A stretch of DNA of 64,000 nt from CAZHNW01 sp942491575 (GTDB taxonomy: Bacteria > Spirochaetota > UBA4802 > UBA5550). The stretch covers positions 1,302,001 through 1,366,000 of the forward strand of contig CALOBT010000025.1 in assembly GCA_942491575.1 (NCBI GenBank), written 5' to 3'. The notes under the pieces were generated by a model. The model saw only the letters and a list, made by a program, of their open reading frames with translations, did no database searches and was not told where the DNA came from. This document shows positions 26,915-35,415 of the stretch, piece by piece (the first letter of the stretch is position 1; each line of letters opens with the position of its first letter). Made by a program: the position numbers and the translations under genes.

Positions 26915-29017
26915 CTAGTTATTATCCGGAAACAGGGATAGAAAATATTCTGTAGAGTGTTCACTCCAGTTGTAGGGATTACGCATAAAGTACTCCTTGG
27001 CTCCCAGAACGGTGTCGTAATAGCCCCTGTCGGTGAGATCTGACACGTCACCATAGTCATTATCAAGGTCAGCAATGGTATTAACACTCTCTTTTCTTAC
27101 CGAGAGCCAAAGCTGATCTGGTTGATAGTCACCGCCCGAGCCCATGGATCCCCACGCAAATGGATCAGTGGGATTTGTTTTATAGTATGCCTTTCTGAAT
27201 GTTGCTTTTATAAGAGTAGCTATTTCCGAATCATCAAAGGCGGGGCTTGTAACCAGCATTGACCGGACCCGTACGGTTGAAATAGAAACACTACCTAATA
27301 CAGCATTATGATAGGGATAATCTTCATATATCGCAGCTCCGTTCCCTTTTAGGCTGCCGGCTCCATCCTGAATATAAGCATCAGGAGCAGTCCCATTAAA
27401 ACCGACTGCAATAAGATTTGAGGAAGTTAATTCGGTCGTCACATCCCAGGTATCATGAGAATAGTACCTTTCGTAAGGTAATCCGGATAATACAAAAGCA
27501 GCATCATAGGTATGGCCATTTACCAATGCCGCATTATCTACTCTCGATGGGGCAATATCAGGGGCATCAAAGTAGTAAAAAATATTATCCGCTTCATCAA
27601 ATCCATAAGTTTTTACCACATTCATTGCGGTTACAAAAGTTCCTGAAGTCTTTGGCCCTACATTAACACCCTTTAAAGGGAAATTTGCAATAGATCCAAT
27701 ACCACTCCCCGTATTCACCAGCAAATGCAGATACTCATAATGCAGAGGCATCACCTTCTTCATCGAAGCAACCCGCACACTGTCATCCATCATTTTACGG
27801 TCGATATAAAAATCAAAAAGGTCATCCTGTACCATCGCCATGGTACAGGTGCCATCGGTAAGTCGTATTGCATTTTCACGGGCCCCGGTGCTGTTTACTT
27901 CCTTTAAATCAATATCAAGATTATGGGAGAGAAGCCATATCAGCTCACCCGCCATGTCACTGGCGCTGGTGCCGTCATCACCGCTGTAGATTTCAGGCTC
28001 CAGGTCAGAACTGTTTATCACAGGGGCCCCGGCGACCTTGCATATCGCCTTATAATTTGTTACCTGGGGATTGTCCCGCATGTACTGCTGTGACCGGCTC
28101 ATGGATACCTCAAGCCATTTCCGGTTATATGAAGAATATTCCTGTGCACGGCTCAGAGCATGATCGATGAAGATATCAATAACGCGGTCATTGAAAGTGG
28201 GCCCCACGGCAACGAGGCTTTTCACCTGGATATTACCGGATACAGATTCGGTCTGGAAGGCATAGTCTTCCGCATTGATTGAGCCGGTTTCGCTGTAGTA
28301 TTTTTTGCCCGCGGGCATAGTAACCTGAATGAGTTTTACACTGGCATCACTGGCAATGGCCTGGAGGGTTGCGTTGGGAGATGCCGCAACCATGAAGGCG
28401 GCATCGATGGTACCGGTAACGACATTTTCGACGGCTGTTGCAGCATCCTCGGTATTGCGAGTCGGCGTAAGACCATGGGCATCAAGAATTGTGGAGGCGG
28501 TGATATATGTCCCTGAACCAGTAGAACCTATATTTACCGTTTTTCCGGCAGTTACGTCAGTAATGCTGTTTATTGCACTACCTGTATTCACCAAAAGGAA
28601 AACATCCTCCTCATACGCCGCCATGACAACCTTCAGCTGGGAGGCAATCTTCAGATATTTTTTCTCGGCCGTATCGGGATCGGCTGCATACTGAGCAATA
28701 TATTCATCTCGCGCGTAACGAAAGATATCCTCCTGAACAAGCCCCATATAGGCGGTACCATTTATCAACATAGTGGCATTTTCGAGGGTTCCTTCCGTGG
28801 CATAATTTTCCATAAACATTCCGAGGGTTTCCCTGGCTGCATCTATCACGCCATTCGCAAAGGGATAATAGGTTCCATAGGCAGGACCGCTGGCAAATTT
28901 TGGAACCCCGGGCCCTCCCCCGTCATTTACCGCGCTGACATCAAAACAGCTGAGAAGAAGTGACGACAGGAAAGCGGCTATTAAAAAGGCAATGTTCTTT
29001 TTTATCTTTAAGTTCAT
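26915..29017 (-). CDS. Tandem TAXI-type solute-binding lipoprotein
   Basis: The 700 residues start with a lipoprotein signal (SSLLLSCFDVS). Two copies of the TAXI (TRAP-associated extracytoplasmic immunogenic) binding domain follow, about 35-330 and 345-690. Each has an initial GTYYPFANG-like or SGDDGTSASD-like loop, an MGLVQEDIF / MAMVQDDLF element, a LLVNTGSAINSI / LLVNTGSGIGSI strand and a NIGSTGSGTY / NVGPKTSGTF glycine loop. TAXI proteins normally bind dicarboxylates or amino acids for TRAP transporters. A two-domain fusion is unusual and no TRAP permease genes lie nearby. It heads the exported cluster that continues to the porin. Confidence 0.8.
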   Translation of the reverse strand: MNLKIKKNIAFLIAAFLSSLLLSCFDVSAVNDGGGPGVPKFASGPAYGTYYPFANGVIDAARETLGMFMENYATEGTLENATMLINGTAYMGLVQEDIFRYARDEYIAQYAADPDTAEKKYLKIASQLKVVMAAYEEDVFLLVNTGSAINSITDVTAGKTVNIGSTGSGTYITASTILDAHGLTPTRNTEDAATAVENVVTGTIDAAFMVAASPNATLQAIASDASVKLIQVTMPAGKKYYSETGSINAEDYAFQTESVSGNIQVKSLVAVGPTFNDRVIDIFIDHALSRAQEYSSYNRKWLEVSMSRSQQYMRDNPQVTNYKAICKVAGAPVINSSDLEPEIYSGDDGTSASDMAGELIWLLSHNLDIDLKEVNSTGARENAIRLTDGTCTMAMVQDDLFDFYIDRKMMDDSVRVASMKKVMPLHYEYLHLLVNTGSGIGSIANFPLKGVNVGPKTSGTFVTAMNVVKTYGFDEADNIFYYFDAPDIAPSRVDNAALVNGHTYDAAFVLSGLPYERYYSHDTWDVTTELTSSNLIAVGFNGTAPDAYIQDGAGSLKGNGAAIYEDYPYHNAVLGSVSISTVRVRSMLVTSPAFDDSEIATLIKATFRKAYYKTNPTDPFAWGSMGSGGDYQPDQLWLSVRKESVNTIADLDNDYGDVSDLTDRGYYDTVLGAKEYFMRNPYNWSEHSTEYFLSLFPDNN

Positions 29018-29460
29018 GGCAACCCCCGATTGAACTTTAAATTACATCTTTCTGAACGAAACAATTTTGCTTCATCTTTAACTCTTTTAAAATGCCACGT
29101 CAAGCTTTATACACTGTTAAGTGTATTAATTTTCATATTTCAGTTCAAGTTTTGCGGCAATCTTCCTGTTCCGTTAAAATGGCTCTGAGCCAGAAAACAA
29201 AAGGACAAGGCTCAGAGCCTATAATTACTGTTTTTATCTGATATCGTTATTATGTCCTATATTCTACACAAAAGATGGAAAAATCAAAATAACAGATAAA
29301 CACATTTAACAAATTACTATTATTGGTTCAAAATGGAAGTTATAATACAGGATTTAATTCGAAAAACACTCATATTTCAAAACAATGGTCGCAACTGACC
29401 ACCGATAAAAATAGAAACATACTTGTTTAAATTATCTTTTTTGGCAGGGAGATAAAAAGA
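29018..29460. other. 443-base gap holding a mirrored REP pair
   Basis: The gap separates the TAXI gene and the REP transposase gene, both on the minus strand. It holds the repeat pair at 29181-29219 and otherwise AT-rich sequence. The promoter of the exported cluster should lie in its left part, close to 29018, but no clear hexamers are seen. No coding sequence of credible composition is present. Confidence 0.5.
29181..29219. repeat. REP-like inverted pair GGCTCTGAGCC / GGCTCAGAGCC
   Basis: GGCTCTGAGCC (29181-29191) and its reverse complement GGCTCAGAGCC (29209-29219) are separated by 17 bases, and each copy is itself nearly palindromic. The pair can form one long stem or two small hairpins. 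It lies 242 bases downstream of the transposase stop, and the mirror-ordered pair lies upstream of the gene. This arrangement is typical of REP elements flanking their cognate transposase. Confidence 0.7.
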
Positions 29461-30051
29461 TTAAAACATAAGAGCATATCTCTTACGGTAAGCCTCTTCA
29501 TAATAGAGAAATTTCTGCACCCTTTCTGCAAAAGTTGCTCCCAGATCTTCAAAATATCGATGACGTACAATTTTAACCTCGGATTCAATATTTTCAACCA
29601 GATAGTGGTTTATGGATGAATACTTATAGTCCCTGGGATCGCTGCACTTTCCTGCTTTAACCGCATTAAAGCCGAGATACCAGAGGAGCCAGCGAAGATA
29701 CTCTGCGGGATTTTCCTGTTCATCCACGATAACGTCAGTGAAACGTTCATTCCAGAAGGGGCCGGTGCGGTCCATAAGCTTATTGTATGTTTCTGCGATG
29801 CGAGCCTTAATATACTGCATAATTCGGGAGATAGTTTCGCCTCCCTCAACGGTTTGTATGACAAAATGGAAATGTGTGTCCATTAATTTATATGCGATAA
29901 ATTTGAATTTATACTTTTCCTGTGTCCGTTGAATTGCATTCATCGCCATATCTTTTATTGCATCCTCTTTCATTAAGGATTTCAGTTCTATGCACCGTGA
30001 CATGGTGTGGTAGGTAAGACCAGGGGTACAATTTCTCGGCTGATTGGACAT
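29461..30051 (-). CDS. REP-associated (RAYT-like) Y1 transposase
   Basis: The 196 residues match the Y1/IS200-like transposase fold. The HUH metal-binding motif is DTHFHFVIQ at about residue 58, and the catalytic tyrosine is probably in MQYIKARIAETYNK at about residues 78-91. FWNERFTDVIVDE and YLRWLLWYLGFNAVKAG are typical of the transposase_17 (RAYT) branch. AGGAGG lies six bases before the ATG. The gene is flanked by mirrored GGCTCAGAGCC pairs, its likely DNA targets. RAYTs are usually single-copy domesticated enzymes that spread REP elements rather than themselves. Confidence 0.85.
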   Translation of the reverse strand: MSNQPRNCTPGLTYHTMSRCIELKSLMKEDAIKDMAMNAIQRTQEKYKFKFIAYKLMDTHFHFVIQTVEGGETISRIMQYIKARIAETYNKLMDRTGPFWNERFTDVIVDEQENPAEYLRWLLWYLGFNAVKAGKCSDPRDYKYSSINHYLVENIESEVKIVRHRYFEDLGATFAERVQKFLYYEEAYRKRYALMF

Positions 30052-30126
30052 GGGTCGCCTCCTTTAATAAATGCGCCTATACCTGGTATACGAAGGAGGA
30101 GGTTGCAGATTGAAATTTTTTTGTGT

Positions 30127-30210
30127 TTTTTTGAGCTCAGAGCCATATTGACATGCCATATCCCATTCCTGCAGAAAGGCTCTGAGCCTGCAAAGATAGA
30201 GCTCAAATAA
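30127..30210. repeat. REP-like inverted pair with outer GAGCTC repeat
   Basis: GCTCAGAGCC (30135-30144) and GGCTCTGAGCC (30178-30188) form an inverted pair in the opposite order to the pair at 29.2 kb. An outer inverted repeat TTTGAGCTC / GAGCTCAAA frames it, ending near 30207. The whole can fold into one cruciform between the transposase gene and hisF. It supports a repeat family linked to the adjacent transposase. Confidence 0.65.
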
Positions 30211-30288
30211 GGAAAAGATATTGCAAAAAAACATGAGAGATAGACCCTTGTACCCTATAATTCTACAAAAACAGGAACGGTAACACAC

Positions 30289-31056
30289 ATGCTGGCAAAA
30301 AGAATCATCCCATGTCTCGACGTTGACAATGGTCGTGTGGTTAAAGGCGTTAACTTTGTAAATCTCATAGATGCGGGCGATCCCGTTGAAAACGGGAAGT
30401 TCTACGATGAAGAGGGCGCCGATGAACTCGTTTTCCTCGATATAACCGCTTCATCTGACCGGCGCAACATCATACTGGAGATGGTACAGCATGTTGCTGA
30501 AACGGTTCACATCCCCTTTACCGTAGGAGGGGGAATCCGTACTGTTGATGATGTCCGTATGATACTGGAAAACGGAGCCGATAAAGTATCAATAAACACT
30601 GCAGCGGTCCAGAATCCGCAGATAATCGAAGAGGCGGCAAAACGTTTCGGCTCGCAATGCATTCTCGTGGCAATTGATGCAAAGGCTAATGAATCCGGCA
30701 GCTGGACCGTTTATCTTCATGGAGGGAGAACTCCTACTGAACTGGATGCAGTAGAATGGGCGAAACAGGCGAGGGACCTCGGCGCCGGAGAGATTTTACT
30801 CACCAGTATGGACCGTGACGGGACAAAAATCGGTTACGACCTTCCCCTCACCCGAACTATCTCAGAAACAGTGGACATCCCGGTAATTGCCTCCGGGGGA
30901 GTCGGCAATATTGATCACATGTATGATGGACTTACGGAAGGAAAAGCAGATGCGGTACTGGCAGCATCAATTTTCCATTTCAGAGAGATCTCGATAAAGG
31001 AAGTAAAAGACAATCTTACGTCACGGGGAATTCCAATCAGGCCGGTTATCAAATAA
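30289..31056 (+). CDS. hisF: Imidazole glycerol phosphate synthase cyclase subunit
   Basis: HisF converts PRFAR plus ammonia from HisH into imidazole glycerol phosphate and AICAR. The 255 residues start MLAKRIIPCLDVDNGRVVKG with catalytic Asp11, and the second catalytic aspartate is in ILVAIDAKANESG. FTVGGGIRTVDDV, INTAAVQNP and IASGGVGNIDHM are further family marks. No hisH or other his genes are adjacent, so its partner must be encoded elsewhere. Its stop lies five bases from the stop of the convergent tail-anchored gene. Confidence 0.97.
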   Translation: MLAKRIIPCLDVDNGRVVKGVNFVNLIDAGDPVENGKFYDEEGADELVFLDITASSDRRNIILEMVQHVAETVHIPFTVGGGIRTVDDVRMILENGADKVSINTAAVQNPQIIEEAAKRFGSQCILVAIDAKANESGSWTVYLHGGRTPTELDAVEWAKQARDLGAGEILLTSMDRDGTKIGYDLPLTRTISETVDIPVIASGGVGNIDHMYDGLTEGKADAVLAASIFHFREISIKEVKDNLTSRGIPIRPVIK

Positions 31057-31061
31057 ACCGG

Positions 31062-32138
31062 TCAGGAAACGAGAATAACGATCGTTACTACTATACCGAT
31101 AAACAACAGTATAAGAGCAATGAGAAGCGGCAGGCTTATCGTCGTCCCCTCTTCTTTTTTATTTTTTGCCGGATCTTCAATTGCAACCTTAATATTTTCT
31201 TCTTCTTCAAGTATTTTTACATAAATGCCCTTTGCAACAATAACAAATATATGATACCCGTCTTTCATCGAATGCCTTATCGAAACTATCCTGCCTGGAA
31301 TAGCAGTAATATTTTCATTTTCAGAATCATAGGCGTTAAATGCCTTGGCGACCTGAATGGCTTTCGGCCCCTTATCAAGAATTTTGAGCTTAATACGGTC
31401 TCCTGTTGAAAGCTCCGAAATATCCACGCCCTTTATCGGTGATAGAATAAGACTCCCGTTAAGGACCAGCTTCACCTCTTTTCCTGCCAGAGGGTCTTCT
31501 GGATCAGCTGCTTTTATCTGCTTCCCGTCTTCATCTATTTCAGAAGACCTTTTCTGGGATTCAGCTAACTCTTTCTGGGTAATCTTTTTCGAACTGATTG
31601 AATATAGCTCCATATCAAGAGAAGATACAGGTTCTGCATCAACGGAAATCTGCACCTGTTGAAATCCAAGACTGTCTTCAATATATTTTTTAACCTTATG
31701 ATTGATACTGATGGCATCATCATTTTCGATCAGGCGCTTCAATTCGTTGCCAAACTCAAGGGTAGCCCCTGCAACCAGCTCTTCACGTGCATGATTACAC
31801 ATAACCTGGTCATACTCTTCATTATCGTATAGATCTTTTATCTCTTTCTCGAACTCCCGCCAGCCAATATTGGTTTTAATATCCTGGATAGAATAAGATT
31901 GGGATATCAGCACGTAAATACTGTTCAACTGTATATATACTTTATTAAAAAAGACAAGAAAGACGCCATACTGGGAAGAGGAAGAAAAACGAACTTTAAG
32001 GGCACTGACATCTTTATAAGAGCCGGCAATCATCTGTTTTGCCTTTTCCATATCTCCATGGGTATAATAACTGGCAATATCGAGTCTTTTCGTCTGTTCA
32101 GCCAGAGAGTCCGCCGCTGATTGTAATTGATCGCTCAT
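31062..32138 (-). CDS. Tail-anchored protein of unknown function
   Basis: I do not recognise the family with certainty. The 358 residues are cytoplasmic-looking except for one C-terminal membrane segment (about 333-357, rich in I, L and V), which makes a tail anchor. The N-terminal half is helical. Residues about 225-310 form a beta-rich domain (LVLNGSLILSPIKGVDISEL, NITAIPGRIVSIRHSMKDGY) with a loose resemblance to PilZ domains (DIS motif and GRI strand), but the arginine motif of PilZ is not seen. It lies 52 bases after the receiver gene on the same strand. Confidence 0.6.
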   Translation of the reverse strand: MSDQLQSAADSLAEQTKRLDIASYYTHGDMEKAKQMIAGSYKDVSALKVRFSSSSQYGVFLVFFNKVYIQLNSIYVLISQSYSIQDIKTNIGWREFEKEIKDLYDNEEYDQVMCNHAREELVAGATLEFGNELKRLIENDDAISINHKVKKYIEDSLGFQQVQISVDAEPVSSLDMELYSISSKKITQKELAESQKRSSEIDEDGKQIKAADPEDPLAGKEVKLVLNGSLILSPIKGVDISELSTGDRIKLKILDKGPKAIQVAKAFNAYDSENENITAIPGRIVSIRHSMKDGYHIFVIVAKGIYVKILEEEENIKVAIEDPAKNKKEEGTTISLPLLIALILLFIGIVVTIVILVS

Positions 32139-32190
32139 ATAAATTCCACTGCCTTTCCTACAAATGTATATTAAAGGGGAAGTAAATGCT

Positions 32191-32637
32191 CTATTTTACA
32201 TGTTTCAAAAGAACTTTTTTTAGACGCTCCAGTACAACCCGCCGATTTATCGGTTTTAAAATAAAATCTGCTATTCCCATGGATATTAGATCCTGCATTA
32301 CCCCCTTTGTCGTATCCTCACTGATAAATACCACGGGTGGCCTGTTTTCCCTGTTTTTTAATTCAAACATTAATGCGTAACCATCCAGAACAGGCATATC
32401 AAGATCTGTGGTAATTAAATCAGGTGGTGGAGCAATATTTTCGAGGGCATTAAGAGCTTCCTTTCCATTAACTGCCGAACCGACAATCTTATATTGTTCT
32501 GATTCAAGTATCTGGATCAGCTGCTTCCTTTGAAAATCTTTACCTTCAACAACAAAAACCCGGTAGGGCTTTCCTCCCGGCTTCAGGCCATCTGCATTTT
32601 TAGTATTGAGATTTGGGAATGATTCATCCCTTGCCAT
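32191..32637 (-). CDS. Single-domain response regulator with degenerate acidic pocket
   Basis: The 148 residues form a receiver domain preceded by an unstructured 22-residue leader. The phosphoacceptor is Asp78 in TTDLDMPVLDGY, the switch serine is in VVFISED and the lysine is in DFILKPINRR. The usual pair of acidic residues after the first strand (normally DD) is Glu-Gly here (FVVEGKDF), which should weaken magnesium binding. No output domain is present. It is adjacent to the tail-anchored protein and is divergent from the GHKL-HDOD gene. Confidence 0.85.
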   Translation of the reverse strand: MARDESFPNLNTKNADGLKPGGKPYRVFVVEGKDFQRKQLIQILESEQYKIVGSAVNGKEALNALENIAPPPDLITTDLDMPVLDGYALMFELKNRENRPPVVFISEDTTKGVMQDLISMGIADFILKPINRRVVLERLKKVLLKHVK

Positions 32638-32902
32638 TTGAGAACTCCATAAAAATATAGTATAAAGACTAACAATAATTTGAACATAATAATGACAATA
32701 ACAAAATGCCCATATATCTTATTATATGCAGGAAAGTGAATTGTCAATTTAAAAATCTGCAATCAAGCTCCCTTAAAAATAAAAAAATGGATTTAAAAAT
32801 GGATTTAATGATTGCAATAAAAATGCGAGTAAAAGACTTGATTATTTCCGATTATTAAATAGACTTAGTGAAAATCGAATAAAAATTAAGGAGAAAACTG
32901 CT

Positions 32903-34402
32903 TTGAACGATGTAAAGCAGTCCAGTCTGGTAATAAATCCGCCTGATTTTAAAAGTGCAATAAAGCAGGAAAAAGATTTTTTTCTTCAATTCCACCACAT
33001 GACCGGTGAAATTGATGCCATTATAACCCGCATTATTCATCGCTATCTTCAGGAATATGATATCCTTTATATAAAGGATACGATTCTTACCATTGTCAAG
33101 GAACTGATCAATAATGCCATAAAGGCAAACCTGAAGCGGCTCTATTTTAAACAGAAAGCCCTCGATATTACAAAAATCGAAGACTATCGTGATGGAATGG
33201 AGACTTTTAAAGATGAAACCTACCAGGATGACATAGACTCTTACCTTTTAAAACTGGAAAAATCAAACCTGGTTATAAGAGTCGCCTTTAAGACATCCCA
33301 GGGTCACATTCATATCAATGTGATAAACAACATTCCGATTCTGGACCAGGAACTGAATAAAATCAGTGCCCGTGTTGCAAAGGCATACAAGTATAATGAC
33401 ATATCTGAAGCCTTTGAAGATGTTCTCGATGATTCGGAAGGTGCGGGGCTCGGTCTGATAATGGCGATGATGCTCTTCAAGAACACTGGTCTCGGCTCTG
33501 ATAACTTTAAAATATACAGAAAGGGCGACTTGACCATCTCTACGCTGACTGTTCCTAAAAATATGACAGAACAGACCTCTACTCATGAAATTACAGAGCG
33601 AATTCTGAAAGAAATCGAAGAAATTCCCGCATTTCCGGAAAATATTACGGAAATTCAAAAATTATGCAGCACCCCGGACACTCCCATTAAAGTTATCGCT
33701 GATACTATTTCACGGGACCCGGGACTAACCACATCCATCCTGAAACTGGCCAACTCCGCAGGTTACCTGACCATAAGAAAAGTTGATACGATTGAAGAGG
33801 CCGTAATGAAGATAGGCATGAAGGGAATCAATACCCTTCTTGTTGCATCAGGTGTCTATAAAATAATAGACACCCGTTATAAACGATTTGAAAAAATCTG
33901 GAAAAACAGCTATAAACGGGCCTTTTACGCACAAAAACTGTCCCATAAACTGAAAGAAATGCGAATTAGTGAATTTGCATACCTTGCAGCACTTCTCTCC
34001 GATATCGGCAGCATCGTCCTACTGTCGATTGACGAAGAATTAATTGGTCGCCTGAAAGAAATTGCCGGCTTCAAAGGTATTGATGACTCCAACCTTCTGG
34101 AAGAAATCAGCCTGGGTCTCAGCCACAGCACACTTGGGGCTATGATTGGCAAAAAGTGGAAGTTTAATGAGGCGTTGACAACAGCCATTGAGCTTCACAA
34201 CAGACCACACCTGGCACCGGACCACCTTAAACACCTGGTGTATATCGTCTATCTGGCGGATATCCTTGTTGAAATCGAAAACAGAAAACATCGCTACGAA
34301 ATTATTGACGAAGATGTTCTGGAAGAAATGGGCCTCACAGATCGAGATGTATTTGAAACAATCCATCAGACTCTCAAGGATGCCTACGAGGGACAAAGCT
34401 GA
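32903..34402 (+). CDS. GHKL-type ATPase domain fused to HDOD domain
   Basis: The start is a TTG with AAGGAG nine bases upstream; no in-frame ATG lies close. The 499 residues have an N-terminal histidine-kinase-like ATPase domain with an N-box VKELINNAIKAN (Glu67, Asn71) and a G-box SEGAGLGLIMAMML, but no phosphoacceptor histidine domain. An HDOD domain follows (about 225-420), opening IEEIPAFPENITEIQKLCST and containing SRDPGLTTSILKLANSAGYL. HDOD domains act in signalling with degenerate HD-type sites. The N-terminal half is paralogous to the stand-alone protein at 50.9 kb. The fusion suggests a regulatory partner-switching role, which is inference. Confidence 0.8.
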   Translation: MNDVKQSSLVINPPDFKSAIKQEKDFFLQFHHMTGEIDAIITRIIHRYLQEYDILYIKDTILTIVKELINNAIKANLKRLYFKQKALDITKIEDYRDGMETFKDETYQDDIDSYLLKLEKSNLVIRVAFKTSQGHIHINVINNIPILDQELNKISARVAKAYKYNDISEAFEDVLDDSEGAGLGLIMAMMLFKNTGLGSDNFKIYRKGDLTISTLTVPKNMTEQTSTHEITERILKEIEEIPAFPENITEIQKLCSTPDTPIKVIADTISRDPGLTTSILKLANSAGYLTIRKVDTIEEAVMKIGMKGINTLLVASGVYKIIDTRYKRFEKIWKNSYKRAFYAQKLSHKLKEMRISEFAYLAALLSDIGSIVLLSIDEELIGRLKEIAGFKGIDDSNLLEEISLGLSHSTLGAMIGKKWKFNEALTTAIELHNRPHLAPDHLKHLVYIVYLADILVEIENRKHRYEIIDEDVLEEMGLTDRDVFETIHQTLKDAYEGQS

Positions 34403-34518
34403 TTTAAATCGTATCTTTTATGCCGATTACACCAGGCAGGGGGCGGATTAAATTACTTGACGGGGACCCGGTACGTCAATAGGTATGTGCAGTAATAATC
34501 AGAATCAGGAATAATACT

Positions 34519-35415
34519 ATGCATTTTCAGGATATAATTGCGAAATTAAACGAATTCTGGGCAGAAAAGGGCTGCAGCATTATCCAGGGATATGACCTTG
34601 AAGTCGGTGCCGGCACCTTTAATCCTGCAACATTTCTCCGCGTTTTGGGGCCGGAACCCTGGAATGTAGCATATGTAGAACCATCCCGGCGCCCCACTGA
34701 CGGACGTTATGGAGAAAATCCCAACCGTTTACAGCATTATTATCAGTACCAGGTAATTCTCAAACCATCACCTGTAAATGTGCAGGATCTCTACCTTGAT
34801 TCTCTCCGTTATCTCGGCGTAAATCTGGAAGAACATGATGTACGATTCGTTGAGGATGACTGGGAATCTCCTACACTGGGAGCAGCTGGCCTGGGGTGGG
34901 AAGTATGGCTTGATGGAATGGAAATTACCCAGTTTACCTACTTCCAGCAGTGTGGCAGTATTGACCTGGACCCCGTTGCCGTGGAGCTGACTTACGGTAT
35001 TGAGAGAATCTGTACTTTTATCCAGGGAGTGGATAGTATATTCAATATAGAATGGACCAACGGTGTCACATACCGTGATGTACATCACCGCAGTGAATTT
35101 GAATTTTCACATTACAATTTCAATATTGCCGACGTAGCCCTTCACTTTCAGCTCTTTAACCTCTATGAGAAGGAATGCCTGTCAATACTGGACAATGAAT
35201 CGGTATCAATTGTTTTACCCGCTTACGATTATGTCTTGAAATGTTCCCACGTCTTTAATATGCTGGATGCACGTGGAGCGATTTCTGTTACAGAACGTGT
35301 TGGATATATCGCACGTGTCAGAAATATTGCACGGCGGTGTGCAGAAAAATATGTTGCAATTAGAGAAGAAATGGGTTATCCACTTCTCAAGGAAGTCTCC
35401 GAAACGGTAGGATAA
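34519..35415 (+). CDS. glyQ: Glycyl-tRNA synthetase alpha subunit
   Basis: GlyQ is the catalytic alpha subunit of the bacterial alpha2beta2 glycyl-tRNA synthetase. The 298 residues contain the class II core with FWAEKGCSIIQGYDLEVGAG, EPSRRPTDGRYGENPNRLQ, QQCGSIDLDPVAVELTYG and DARGAISVTERVGYI, all characteristic. The length is normal. The beta-subunit gene glyS, which usually follows directly, is absent from the window; the next gene is an NrnA-like phosphoesterase overlapping by one base (TAATG). Confidence 0.97.
   Translation: MHFQDIIAKLNEFWAEKGCSIIQGYDLEVGAGTFNPATFLRVLGPEPWNVAYVEPSRRPTDGRYGENPNRLQHYYQYQVILKPSPVNVQDLYLDSLRYLGVNLEEHDVRFVEDDWESPTLGAAGLGWEVWLDGMEITQFTYFQQCGSIDLDPVAVELTYGIERICTFIQGVDSIFNIEWTNGVTYRDVHHRSEFEFSHYNFNIADVALHFQLFNLYEKECLSILDNESVSIVLPAYDYVLKCSHVFNMLDARGAISVTERVGYIARVRNIARRCAEKYVAIREEMGYPLLKEVSETVG

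Noticed and set aside
30064..30288. Open frame between the transposase and hisF
   Set aside because: It covers the REP-like repeats and has no start site or coding character.
34403..34518. T-box or other leader regulating glyQ
   Set aside because: The gap is 116 bases with no T-box sequence or terminator-antiterminator pair.
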